A stretch of DNA of 30,877 nucleotides from positions 1-30,877 of the forward strand of contig NZ_CALIMY010000059.1 of NCBI RefSeq assembly GCF_938045205.1, written 5' to 3'. This document shows positions 16,197 through 23,758 of the stretch, one piece after another (within the stretch, counting starts at the first letter, position 1; the number at the start of each line of letters is the position of its first letter). The position numbers and the translations under genes are program-made. The notes beneath the pieces are model-generated. The model was not told the origin of the DNA. It saw only the letters and a program-made list of their open reading frames with translations, and made no database searches. This DNA is from an uncultured Campylobacter sp. (GTDB taxonomy: Bacteria; Campylobacterota; Campylobacteria; Campylobacterales; Campylobacteraceae).

Positions 16197-16650
16197 ATGG
16201 ACGGACGGATGATCACGGCGAAAATAAAAAGAAAGGGCGGTATTTGGTATTTTGACGATTATTTTAAGTCGCTTCGCAAGAATGAAAACGAAATAGCAAA
16301 GCCTATCAGGCAGTTTGTCTTGGATCCGAAAAGGTATCTGTTTAATACGAAAGAGACCCTTCACGACGCCGTTTTGACTGAATTTAAATTTGGCATTTTA
16401 AAAAAACGAAGATAAATTAACGATGAAATTTTTATCGCCATATGGGGATAGAAATTTTAAATTTATTTTCAAAAACGTCCTAGCCGTCCGCTTCAAAACG
16501 GACGACAAGAGCTTTAAAAATAACGATCTGATAGTTCATCAATTTTCGCTAAAGCCGGAAGGCGTTTGCGAGTATGATTTTATCTTTGCGAGCGGACAGA
16601 GGATAGCCGTGAAATTTAAGCGGCTTGAGATCATTGAAGAATTCTTATAG
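16197..16650 (+). pseudogene. Small immunity-like protein split at an A7 run
   Basis: Two short frames, 16197-16415 (72 residues) and 16423-16650 (75 residues), look like halves of one protein. The first ends LHDAVLTEFKFGILKKRR. The second begins MKFLSPYGDRNFKF. Seven A residues at 16400-16406 lie at the junction. With six, the frame reads GILKNEDKLTMKFLSPYGD without a stop and gives a 150-residue protein with alternating beta-like strands (FKFIFKNV, YDFIFASG, IAVKF). The pattern resembles small immunity or SUKH-type companions, but I cannot name the family. No strong ribosome-binding site precedes either possible start (16197 or 16209). Two separate genes remain possible. Confidence 0.5.
16400..16406 (+). 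repeat. A7 run at the split between two half-frames
   Basis: Seven A residues exactly where the frame of the upstream half must shift by one base to continue into the downstream half. Slippage by the RNA polymerase, by replication or in sequencing would each restore the full protein. Confidence 0.7.
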
Positions 16651-16660
16651 GTGCGCTGCT

Positions 16661-16741
16661 TTGCTGATGGCGGAGGGATTTTACGTATTTTGGTGCGAGC
16701 GGACGTGGACGAGCGCGTTTTTTATGCAGTGCGTGAGCTAA
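16661..16741 (+). pseudogene. Decayed duplicate of the DUF1963-like gene tail
   Basis: This stretch repeats the 3' end of the upstream gene (16091-16172). Runs of 18 and 21 bases are identical, TTTTGGTGCGAGCGGACG and the segment ending TTTTTTATGCAGTG. It encodes FWCERTWTSAFFMQCVS and a stop, against FWCERTRVSAFFMQCT in the intact copy. A two-base loss just upstream breaks the frame and no start codon precedes it, so it is a remnant. Confidence 0.75.
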
Positions 16742-16872
16742 AATTTTGTAAAATTCTAAAACGAAAATCGTAAAATTCTAAGTAAAATTTGTTCTAAGAT
16801 AATCGAGCGGCAAAATTTGACGAGCATTTCGGCACGTAAATTTAAACTTCTTTAGCGAGAATATGAATATAA

Positions 16873-16905
16873 ATTTACGCAGACATGCAGAGTTTAAGCG
16901 TAAAT
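16873..16905 (-). terminator. Hairpin overlapping the 3' end of ftsY
   Basis: Perfect 8-base arms (ATTTACGC at 16873-16880, GCGTAAAT at 16898-16905) enclose a 17-base loop containing the ftsY stop codon. On the minus strand the hairpin is followed by AT-rich sequence. Confidence 0.4.
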
Positions 16906-17760
16906 CCCATCCACCAGCGTCTCTACAAACTCATCCGAGTTAAATTCCGCCAAATCCTCCATCCGCTCGCCCACGCCGACGAAAAGTATCGGCAGCTGCA
17001 GCTCGCGCGCTATGGCGAAAAGTGCGCCGCCTTTGGGCGTGCCGTCGAGCTTCGTGATGATGATGCCGTCGAGCCTTACGATCTCGTTGAACGCTCTGGC
17101 TTGCGCGACGCTGTGATTGCCCTGAGTGGCGTCGAGCACGATGATCTTGCGGTGCGGTGCGCCGCTTTTTGCGCGGTCGCAGATGCACACGATCTTCTCT
17201 AACTCCGCGGCTAAATTTTTCTGATTTTGCAGGCGTCCGGCGGTGTCGATCAGGACGCGATCGATGTTTTTGGCACTAGCTGAGCTAACGGTGTCAAACG
17301 CCACAGCAGCGGGATCGTGCCCCTGCGCGGTCGCTACGATCGGTAGATTTAGAATTTGCGCCCATTTGCGCAGCTGCTCGACTGCGCCCGCGCGAAAGGT
17401 GTCGCATGCGCCTAAAATCACGCTCTGACCGCTATTTTTATATAAATTTGCAAGCTTTGCGGTCGTCGTGGTCTTGCCCGCGCCGTTTACGCCGATGATG
17501 AGCTCTACGAACGGCTTCTCATCTGCGGCTTTAGCGATCTCGTAATCGAAATAGTTCTTCAAAACGCCCTTGAGATCATCTTTTGCGACTAGCTTTTTTG
17601 TGGGCAGTTTTTCTAAAATTTCCTCCACGAGCTCGTAGCCTACGTCGGCTTCAAGCAGCATCTCTTCTAGGATTTCTTTTGAAATTCTATCTTCGCTTTT
17701 CGCGCCTCGCATCGCGTCTATGGTCTTGCTAAGCCCTTTTTTAAAAAATTCGAACATCAA
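16894..17760 (-). CDS. ftsY: Signal recognition particle receptor FtsY
   Basis: SRP receptor GTPase that docks ribosomes making membrane proteins at the inner membrane. At 288 residues it is the short epsilonproteobacterial form without the acidic A domain. The N domain is followed by the G domain with GVNGAGKTT (90-98), DTFRAGAVEQL (about 120-130), DTAGR (172-176) and TKLDGTPKGG (236-245). The start overlaps the stop of the thioredoxin-like lipoprotein gene by four bases, so the two are translationally coupled. The frame begins MMFEFFKKG; the second Met is equally possible. Confidence 0.96.
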   Translation of the reverse strand: MMFEFFKKGLSKTIDAMRGAKSEDRISKEILEEMLLEADVGYELVEEILEKLPTKKLVAKDDLKGVLKNYFDYEIAKAADEKPFVELIIGVNGAGKTTTTAKLANLYKNSGQSVILGACDTFRAGAVEQLRKWAQILNLPIVATAQGHDPAAVAFDTVSSASAKNIDRVLIDTAGRLQNQKNLAAELEKIVCICDRAKSGAPHRKIIVLDATQGNHSVAQARAFNEIVRLDGIIITKLDGTPKGGALFAIARELQLPILFVGVGERMEDLAEFNSDEFVETLVDGIYA

Positions 17761-18338
17761 AAAATTTTCTCCAATTCGGTCATTAAAATTTCTTCCGGCA
17801 TCAGCCCGAAATATTGCGCGCTAAACTCGCCCTTTTCGTCGTATATCGCCATATACGGCACTTCGTTTATGCCACCTAACGCCTTTGTAAAAAAATCCGT
17901 TCCTTCGCCGTAAGCGATCGCGTAATTTACTTCGTGTGCGCTTGCATAATTTTTTGCATCGTCTAAATTTGCATCACCGATCATCACGCCGATTATGTCA
18001 AGCTTACCCGAGTAAGCTTGTTTGGCGGCATTTAGCGCGCTTACCTGCACGGCGCAGGCGTCGCACCACGGCGTAAAAAATGCAAATAGCGTCACGGTGG
18101 AGTTGTTATCGATATGAAAGCCCTGTTTTGTCTTTTGCATATTTAAAATTTTTCCGTTACTTAGCTGAAGTGTAAAAGGAGCGGTATAATCGACCTGGAT
18201 TACGGCTTCGGTTTCGGACTGCGGCTGCGTGGCGTTGGCCTCGGTCGGGGTATCGCTTGATTTTTTATCCTCATCATCGCTGCAACCTGCAAGAAAGAAA
18301 AAAGCCGTAAAAAGCGCTAGAAAAAAACGAAATTTCAT
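17757..18338 (-). CDS. Thioredoxin-fold lipoprotein (TlpA/ResA-like)
   Basis: Periplasm-facing lipoprotein, 193 residues. The signal peptide ends in the lipobox LAGC (acylated Cys19), followed by an acidic linker rich in Asp, Ser and Thr, then a TlpA-like domain. The redox motif WCDAC lies at 91-95 and the cis-proline loop is NEVPYMAIY. Proteins of this type reduce or exchange disulfides in the periplasm, often in cytochrome c maturation, but the partner cannot be read here. It has a near-perfect extended -10 element and leads into ftsY with a four-base overlap, an arrangement seen in other epsilonproteobacteria. Confidence 0.9.
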   Translation of the reverse strand: MKFRFFLALFTAFFFLAGCSDDEDKKSSDTPTEANATQPQSETEAVIQVDYTAPFTLQLSNGKILNMQKTKQGFHIDNNSTVTLFAFFTPWCDACAVQVSALNAAKQAYSGKLDIIGVMIGDANLDDAKNYASAHEVNYAIAYGEGTDFFTKALGGINEVPYMAIYDEKGEFSAQYFGLMPEEILMTELEKIF

Positions 18339-18364
18339 AATAAACCTTAAAATTTAATCGCAAG

Positions 18365-18370
18365 ATTATA
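18365..18370 (-). promoter_or_regulatory. Extended -10 box (TGTATAAT) for the lipoprotein-ftsY operon
   Basis: On the minus strand, a T run followed by TGTATAAT, 27 bases before the start codon. It is the best promoter match in the window. Confidence 0.65.
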
Positions 18371-18393
18371 CAAAAACTAGCTAAAATAAGCGT

Positions 18394-18399
18394 TAAAAT
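18394..18399 (+). promoter_or_regulatory. Candidate -10 box (TAAAAT) for the 5-FCL-rny operon
   Basis: TAAAAT lies 20 bases before the first start codon of the operon, divergent from the ftsY-operon promoter about 30 bases away. Confidence 0.35.
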
Positions 18400-18418
18400 T
18401 TTATAAAAGGCTTAAGCT

Positions 18419-19036
18419 ATGCAAAAGAATGAATTTAGAAAAATTTGTAAATCGCGCCTAAAATCTCACGCCGCGCGAGCGGCTAGATGCGAGCATTACG
18501 CACTTTTATGGCGGCTTGAGCGGCTGATAAAATTTTTAAAAGCGCGTAAAATTTTAATATTTTTGCCGATGAGTTACGAGCCGAACGTTTTGATTTTAAG
18601 AAAAAAGCTATCAAAAAGCTGCGAATTTTACGTTCCGTTTATGGTGGATATTAGCTTAAAAATGGTAAGATTGCGCCAGCCTTTTAAAATTTCACGCTTT
18701 GGATTGCGGCAGACGCTTCCGCAAAACGGGTATTTTAAGAAGGTCGATCTAGCCGTGGTTCCAGCTATCGGAGTGGATGGCGCAATGGCTAGAATAGGAC
18801 ATGGGAAAGGATTTTACGATATGTTTTTTTCAGGTCTTAAGTTTAAGCCCGCAATCGCGTTCGTGAGTATAAAAGACTGCTTTTGTAGCGAAATTTTATC
18901 GCTTGATCACGACGTAAAGGGTGATTTTTACATAACTCCGAGCCAAAATTACCTAAAAAGAGGAAAGTATGATAGAGATTTTAATCGCCTTGTGCGCTCT
19001 TGCGGTGGGCGCTGGCACAGGATACTTAGTAGCTAG
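18419..19036 (+). CDS. 5-formyltetrahydrofolate cyclo-ligase family protein
   Basis: Converts 5-formyl-THF to 5,10-methenyl-THF with ATP, in one-carbon metabolism. 205 residues. The family signature is VPAIGVDGAMARIGHGKGFYD at about residues 116-136, the epsilonproteobacterial version of the GxGxGYYD motif. The N-terminal basic stretch (RKICKSRLKSHAARAAR) matches the ATP-binding lysine/arginine region. The last 22 codons overlap the start of rny by 68 bases, more than usual for an operon, and the overlapping C-terminus (FNRLVRSCGGRWHRILSS) is probably not under strong constraint. The next gene is rny, as in C. jejuni. Confidence 0.85.
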   Translation: MQKNEFRKICKSRLKSHAARAARCEHYALLWRLERLIKFLKARKILIFLPMSYEPNVLILRKKLSKSCEFYVPFMVDISLKMVRLRQPFKISRFGLRQTLPQNGYFKKVDLAVVPAIGVDGAMARIGHGKGFYDMFFSGLKFKPAIAFVSIKDCFCSEILSLDHDVKGDFYITPSQNYLKRGKYDRDFNRLVRSCGGRWHRILSS

Positions 19037-20522
19037 AAAGATCAATAACGCCAATTACGATTTCTTCGTCGAACAAGCCAAGGCTAAAGCCAAAGCTATA
19101 GAATTTGAAGCCGAGGGCATCTTGCGAAATTCTAAAATTTCGGTGCAGGAAGCGGAGTTTGAAGCTAAGAAAAAATACGAAGATAAGGCAAGCAAACTGC
19201 AGAAAGAATTTAACGTTAAATTTGACGAGCTCGGCAAAAAGGAGCACGCGCTTCTAACCGAGCAAGAGATTTTAAAAGACAGCAAAAAAGAGCTCGAAAG
19301 CGCCAAAAAAGAGGCGAAATTCCTCTACGAAGAGGGCTCAAATTTGAAGAAAAGCTATGAAGAGAAGCTAGCCGAAGCGCTTAAAGTTTTGGAGCGCGTG
19401 GCGGGCTTTACGCAGGATGAGGCGCGCGCGCAGGTGCTTAAGAAGGTCGAGGAGCAAAGCCGCACCGACATCGCTCACATCGTGCGAAAATATGAAGAGG
19501 AAGCCAAAAAAGAGGCGCGAAAAAAAGCGAATTATATTTTGGCGCAGGCTACGTCGCGCTTTGCAGGCGAGTTCGCCGCAGAGCGGCTTATCAACGTCGT
19601 AAATATCAAAAACGATGAGCTAAAAGGTCGCATCATCGGCAAAGAGGGGCGCAACATAAAGGCGCTTGAGATGACCTTGGGCGTGGACGTCATCATCGAC
19701 GATACCCCGAATGCGATTATCGTAAGCTCGCACAATCTATACCGCCGCGCCATCGCCGTTCGCGTCATCGAAACGCTTATCGAGGACGGCAGAATTCAAC
19801 CTGCGCGCATCGAGGATATCTACAAAAAAGTAAGCGACGAATTTGAAGCTAGCATCGCCGAAGAGGGCGAAAATATCGTAATGGATCTAGGCCTTAGCAA
19901 AATTCACCCCGAAATTTTAAAACTCATCGGCAAGCTTAAATTTCGCGCGAGCTACGGACAGAATGCCCTTGCGCACAGCCTTGAGGTCGCGCATCTTGCG
20001 GGCATCATCGCCGCAGAAACGGGCGGAGATCAAAAGCTGGCCAAGCGGGCAGGCCTACTTCACGATATCGGTAAGGCGCTAACTCACGAGTACGAGGGTT
20101 CGCACGTGGATCTGGGCGCCGAAGTTTGCCGCCGCTACAAAGAGCATCCGGTGGTGATAAATGCGATCTACGCCCACCACGGTCACGAGGAGGCTACCAG
20201 CGTAGAAAGCGCCGCAGTGTGTGCCGCAGACGCGCTAAGTGCCGCGCGCCCGGGCGCTAGACGAGAGGTGCTAGAAAGCTATCTAAAACGCGTTAGCGAC
20301 ATCGAAGCGATCGCGATGAGCAAAACGGGCGTCAAGCAAGCCTACGCGATCAACGCCGGTCGCGAGATTCGCGTCATCGCAAACGCCAAGCTTATGAACG
20401 ACGATGAGGCGGTTTTGGTCGCTAAAGAGATCGCTTCGGAGATCCAAGATAAGGTTCAATTCCCGGGCGAGATCAAGGTTAACGTCATACGCGAGCTTCG
20501 CGCGGTAGAGATAGCCAAATAA
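18969..20522 (+). CDS. rny: Ribonuclease Y
   Basis: Membrane-anchored endoribonuclease that starts mRNA decay. 517 residues with the full layout: one N-terminal membrane helix (residues 3-21), a long coiled coil rich in Glu, Lys and Ala (about 30-190), a KH RNA-binding domain with GRIIGKEGRNIKALE (220-234), and an HD metal-dependent catalytic domain with LLHDIGK (His365, Asp366) and AHHGHEE (about 402-408). The start is supported by AGAGGAAAG inside the upstream gene. The SYLF gene follows after 10 bases, so at least three genes are co-transcribed. Confidence 0.97.
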   Translation: MIEILIALCALAVGAGTGYLVARKINNANYDFFVEQAKAKAKAIEFEAEGILRNSKISVQEAEFEAKKKYEDKASKLQKEFNVKFDELGKKEHALLTEQEILKDSKKELESAKKEAKFLYEEGSNLKKSYEEKLAEALKVLERVAGFTQDEARAQVLKKVEEQSRTDIAHIVRKYEEEAKKEARKKANYILAQATSRFAGEFAAERLINVVNIKNDELKGRIIGKEGRNIKALEMTLGVDVIIDDTPNAIIVSSHNLYRRAIAVRVIETLIEDGRIQPARIEDIYKKVSDEFEASIAEEGENIVMDLGLSKIHPEILKLIGKLKFRASYGQNALAHSLEVAHLAGIIAAETGGDQKLAKRAGLLHDIGKALTHEYEGSHVDLGAEVCRRYKEHPVVINAIYAHHGHEEATSVESAAVCAADALSAARPGARREVLESYLKRVSDIEAIAMSKTGVKQAYAINAGREIRVIANAKLMNDDEAVLVAKEIASEIQDKVQFPGEIKVNVIRELRAVEIAK

Positions 20523-20532
20523 GGAGTATGAA

Positions 20533-21114
20533 ATGAAAAAATTTATAATCGCTTTATTTTTGCTTTTTAGCGCGGCATTTGCTGAGGATGAGCTCATCAT
20601 TGATAGCGCGAGCGCCTATTCGTCGGTGATGCGCACGAACACGCAGTATAAATACCTAGCGCAGCAAGCCCGTGCGATAGTGATATTTCCGAGCGTCAAG
20701 AAGCTAGGCTTCATCATAGGCGGAATGTATGGCGAGGGGATCATCATCTACAATAACGACGGCGCGCATAGCGTAAGCGGCGCTGAGATCAGCAGCGCCA
20801 GCGTAGGACTTCAGATCGGCTATGAGGATAATTATCTAGTCATTTTCGTAATGCATGACGATGTAATCCAAAAAATGCGAAATTCCCAAATCACGCTCTC
20901 GGGCGACGCTACGGCGGTAGCAGGTAACTACAGCGCCGATTCTGGCTCTTTAGACGTGCTAAATCAAGATATGTACGTCTTTACGAATAAAGGCGGGCTG
21001 TTTGCGGGAGTGAGTCTGGGTGGTTCGGTGCTGGAGACTAAAAATGACCGCGCTTTTGATCCAAATACTGAGGGCTATGCACTTTTGATGCGAGTAATCG
21101 GCGCAGATGAGTAA
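20533..21114 (+). CDS. SYLF (Ysc84-like) domain protein, exported
   Basis: 193 residues with a signal peptide (MKKFIIALFLLFSAAFA, cut before EDEL) and a SYLF/Ysc84 domain. Family features visible are AIVIFPSVKKLGFIIGG (about 48-64), the segment GMYGEGIIIY, and KGGLFAGVSLGGSVLE near the C-terminus. SYLF domains bind phosphoinositides in eukaryotes; bacterial members are exported and of unclear role, perhaps lipid-binding. It has AAGGAG as ribosome-binding site, 10 bases behind rny. A short hairpin follows the stop codon. Confidence 0.9.
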   Translation: MKKFIIALFLLFSAAFAEDELIIDSASAYSSVMRTNTQYKYLAQQARAIVIFPSVKKLGFIIGGMYGEGIIIYNNDGAHSVSGAEISSASVGLQIGYEDNYLVIFVMHDDVIQKMRNSQITLSGDATAVAGNYSADSGSLDVLNQDMYVFTNKGGLFAGVSLGGSVLETKNDRAFDPNTEGYALLMRVIGADE

Positions 21115-21594
21115 AATTTAGCTAGAAATGCTAAGGCGCATAGCTTAGCGAAAAATTTTGCTTTATGGGCGTTTTATTAGCAGCTTGGAATTTTGCTCGC
21201 GTGATTTCTGCAGAATAATAGACTTAGGTGCGTAATTTTATTGCAATTCTCGGAGTGGGAGGCATTTGAGGATATCGCGTAAATCCTGCGTAATTCGCAA
21301 GTTACTTTGAATTCTAAAGAAGTCGAAATTTTGTCATTAAATTTAGAATTGCAAAATTTTACTATTAAATTTTGCGATGATTTTACTTGATGCTTAGAAA
21401 TTTTATTTTAGAATTTTGCTTAATATTTTGCGGCAAAATTTTATATTTCGCGGCAGCTGCTCGGAATTTTAAATTTAATGTCGCAGCGAAATCGAGTAGT
21501 GTCGTGGGGCATTATAGTGAAATTTTCGCACCGAATTTTAAAGCTGCTTTAGTCAAAATTTATAGAATTTTATACGATCTAATGAAAGGATTCG
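21115..21594. other. 480-base gene-free stretch before dedA
   Basis: No supported gene on either strand. The only open frame here (from 21387) runs into dedA in another frame and has no ribosome-binding site. The stretch is dense in AAATTT/AATTTT words and contains the hairpin at 21130-21149. Near its right end, TATAGAAT and TATACGAT (21561-21578) are possible -10 boxes for dedA. Confidence 0.6.
21130..21149 (+). terminator. Short hairpin after the rny-SYLF operon
   Basis: GCTAAG (21130-21135) pairs with CTTAGC (21144-21149) around an eight-base loop, followed by an A- and T-rich stretch, 15 bases after the stop codon. Confidence 0.4.
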
Positions 21595-22158
21595 ATGGAA
21601 TCGATGTTTGCAAACCTCCATACGTGGGGGTATTTGATACTGTTTTTGTATTCGCTGGGCGGAGGATTTTTGGCGCTTGCGGCGGCGGGCGTGTTAAGCT
21701 CGGCCGGCGAGCTCAATATCGTCTTATGCATCGTAATCGCCTGCATATCGAACTTCATAGGCGATTCTGGGCTGTTTTTAGTAAGCCGCTACAACAAAAA
21801 AGAGATCATGCCCTATCTGCGCAAACAGCGCCGGAACCTCGCTCTGGCGCAGATTTTATTTCGTAAATACGGCGACCGCATAATTTTAATCAAAAAATTT
21901 ATCTACGGCCTCAAAACCCTCGTGCCGATCGCGATCGGTATCACAAAATATTCATTTTTAAAATTTAGCGTCATCAATGTCGTAAGCTCGCTCATTTGGG
22001 CGCTTGTGATGGGACTGCTGAGCTACTATGCGGGTGATTTCGTGCGCGAGCTCTATGTGCATATCAAGGACGCGCCGTGGATCGCTCCGCTGGCTCTAGG
22101 CGCGATAGTAGCGGCGATCGTGCTCTATTTTCGCTTCGCGACCCGCAAAAGAGGCTAG
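21595..22158 (+). CDS. DedA family membrane protein
   Basis: Multi-pass inner-membrane protein of the DedA family, now linked to undecaprenyl-phosphate or phospholipid flipping. 187 residues. The family pattern is visible in GGGFLALAAAGVLSSAGELN (about 23-42), the region GDSGLFLVSRYNKKE, and the FGxR/R..P-like stretch KYGDRIILIKKFIYGLKTLVPIAIG. AAAGGA (21585-21590) precedes the ATG at 21595. In C. jejuni a DedA-like gene also lies near rny, so this order looks ancestral. The barnase gene starts two bases after its stop codon. Confidence 0.88.
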   Translation: MESMFANLHTWGYLILFLYSLGGGFLALAAAGVLSSAGELNIVLCIVIACISNFIGDSGLFLVSRYNKKEIMPYLRKQRRNLALAQILFRKYGDRIILIKKFIYGLKTLVPIAIGITKYSFLKFSVINVVSSLIWALVMGLLSYYAGDFVRELYVHIKDAPWIAPLALGAIVAAIVLYFRFATRKRG

Positions 22159-22160
22159 CG

Positions 22161-22937
22161 GTGGCAAAAAAGCTGATCCCGCTCGCAATTTTTGTAGTAC
22201 TTCTTTTGGTGCTAAATTTGATCTCCAATTCGCGCAGCCACGCGGCTAAAGATGAACGGGTTTTTACCTCCAAAACCCTGGATGCTGCGTCGCGTAAAAG
22301 CGGCGCGCAAAATTTAAAAAGCGGCACCGATCGTAAAATTTCAAGCTCGCAAAATCCTGCAAGTAGCGTCGGTGCAAAAGATGAGCGCGGCGAAAAGGGC
22401 GCATATAGCACGAATATAGACGGTGCAAGAAGCGCAGACGGCGGAGCAGGGCTCGGGGCAGACTTAGGAGATTTAAAATCTCATCCGCAAGCAAACGAGC
22501 GCGCCGCGGCAAATTCTAAAGATGAGGCGGATATCCACAGGCGGAGCAGCACAGATTACGAAGCTTCAGACTCGCAAAATCCCGCCGAAAATTCTAAAAA
22601 TCAGCTCGCGGACGAGCCCTGCATAAGCAAGGAGTGCGTGAGCGCTCATATCCGCCGTACGGGCACTTTGCCGCAAAATTTCATCACGAAAAAGCAGGCC
22701 GGCGAGCTTGGCTGGCAGGGCGGCGATCTGTGGCGATACGCGCGTGGCAAGAGCATCGGCGGCGATCGTTTCGGCAATTTCGAGCGCAGGCTACCTGATA
22801 AAAAGGGGCGGATCTGGCGCGAGTGCGACATCGAGTATCGCGGCGGCCCGCGCGGCGCGAAGCGGCTGATATTTTCAAACGACGGGCTGATCTTCTACAC
22901 CGCCGATCATTACGAAAGCTTCGAGCGCGTGCAATGA
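22161..22937 (+). CDS. Exported barnase-type ribonuclease (N1/T1 family)
   Basis: 258 residues. It starts at GTG 22161 behind AAGAGG, two bases after dedA. An N-terminal hydrophobic segment (residues 4-22, signal peptide or anchor) is followed by a hydrophilic low-complexity linker (about 25-150) and a C-terminal barnase domain (154-258). Against Bacillus amyloliquefaciens barnase the catalytic residues are kept with exact spacing: Lys27 as Lys177 (FITK), Glu73 as Glu221 (WRECD), Arg83 as Arg231, Arg87 as Arg235, His102 as His250 (ADHYESF). Glu60 is also kept (Glu208). Arg59, which contacts guanine and barstar, is replaced by Phe. It cleaves single-stranded RNA, preferring guanine sites in the family. 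The barstar gene overlaps its end by four bases. Confidence 0.88.
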   Translation: MAKKLIPLAIFVVLLLVLNLISNSRSHAAKDERVFTSKTLDAASRKSGAQNLKSGTDRKISSSQNPASSVGAKDERGEKGAYSTNIDGARSADGGAGLGADLGDLKSHPQANERAAANSKDEADIHRRSSTDYEASDSQNPAENSKNQLADEPCISKECVSAHIRRTGTLPQNFITKKQAGELGWQGGDLWRYARGKSIGGDRFGNFERRLPDKKGRIWRECDIEYRGGPRGAKRLIFSNDGLIFYTADHYESFERVQ

Positions 22938-23215
22938 GTTTAAATTTTAAAACGCGCAGCGCCCCAAAGATCATCATCGACGGCGCAAAGATTAGGCGCA
23001 AAGATCAAATTTTCGCGCTGTTTGCCGCAGCGCTGGATTTCAAGCCCGAATATATCGCAAATTTAGACGCGCTCTACGACGCGCTGGGCGAGCGAGGCGG
23101 GCAGGTTTTTGTCGTCATCAAAAGGGGCGGAATTTTAAAGCTAAGGCTGGGCAAATTTTATGATATTTTGCTGGATGTTTTGCGAAACAGCGAGGCAAAA
23201 ATTTTAATACTATGA
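22934..23215 (+). CDS. Barstar-family ribonuclease inhibitor
   Basis: 93 residues, no signal peptide, so a cytoplasmic antidote to the preceding ribonuclease. The start overlaps the barnase stop (ATGA), which couples their translation. The barstar core is recognisable: IIIDGAKIRRKDQIFALF (strand and helix 1), then PEYIANLDALYDAL, where Asp45 and Asp49 correspond to Asp35 and Asp39, the latter being the residue that plugs the barnase active site. The closing strand is AKILIL. Trp38 of barstar is Tyr here, and one residue is missing in the binding loop relative to the Bacillus protein. The Cys residues of Bacillus barstar are absent. Confidence 0.88.
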   Translation: MSLNFKTRSAPKIIIDGAKIRRKDQIFALFAAALDFKPEYIANLDALYDALGERGGQVFVVIKRGGILKLRLGKFYDILLDVLRNSEAKILIL

Positions 23216-23314
23216 GTTTGTGCGGCAGCCATTCCGCTTTAAAGCTAAATTTTGCCGAGGCAAAGGGTGGTTTGTTTCGCCGCAGTTTCGAGCGTGCCGT
23301 TAAATTTGCGAATT

Positions 23315-23758
23315 TTATAGCTTATTAAAAGAGGCGATTTTAGAAATTTCGCTCACAAAGCTCACGCGGTCAAATTTAAACTCAAGCCCATACTGCCAAT
23401 CTTTGCGGCGCGGGTTTTTAAACTCGTAAAGATTAACCGTCTCCGTTTCAAATTTAATCTTAAGCGCGAGATACCAGCAGTCCCAGATCCCGCACGGACA
23501 GCCCAGTAGGACGACATCCCGCTCATCTTGCGCCAAATCGGCTTCAAGCGCGGCGCGCAAAAATAGCTCCTCAAAATCGATCAAGCTCAAATAAGCATAG
23601 CTTCCCGCGACGCTAGCTTGCCCGTCCTTTGCCGCAAAGCTTTGCTCGTGCTGCCTAATCAGCTCAAGCAAAGGCTCGCCGTTTATTGCAACGACGACTT
23701 CGGTAAAGCTTTCGCGCTCAATTTCGTAATCGTTTAGGTAAAATTTAATGCTATCCAT
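23315..23758 (-). CDS. Unknown protein with CxCGxxxCW motif (147 aa)
   Basis: Cytoplasmic 147-residue protein of no known function. It has the layout of a widespread small family: a leading FYLNDYEI/FTEVVVAINGEPL half, the cysteine cluster LLGCPCGIWDCWYLALKI (about 84-101), and a closing DWQYGLEFKFDR block. The three cysteines and tryptophan could bind metal or stabilise the fold. Such proteins turn up singly and near toxin-immunity clusters. Here it is convergent with the barstar gene, which is suggestive and no more. The start is an ATG without a clear Shine-Dalgarno sequence. Confidence 0.7.
   Translation of the reverse strand: MDSIKFYLNDYEIERESFTEVVVAINGEPLLELIRQHEQSFAAKDGQASVAGSYAYLSLIDFEELFLRAALEADLAQDERDVVLLGCPCGIWDCWYLALKIKFETETVNLYEFKNPRRKDWQYGLEFKFDRVSFVSEISKIASFNKL

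Noticed and set aside
21387..21866. 159-codon open frame on the plus strand overlapping dedA
   Set aside because: No ribosome-binding site, composition follows the AAATTT-rich gap, and most of it is dedA read in another frame.
22077..22160. 28-codon N-terminal extension of the barnase protein
   Set aside because: It lies within dedA coding sequence; the GTG at 22161 has AAGAGG at the right distance and starts a normal signal peptide.
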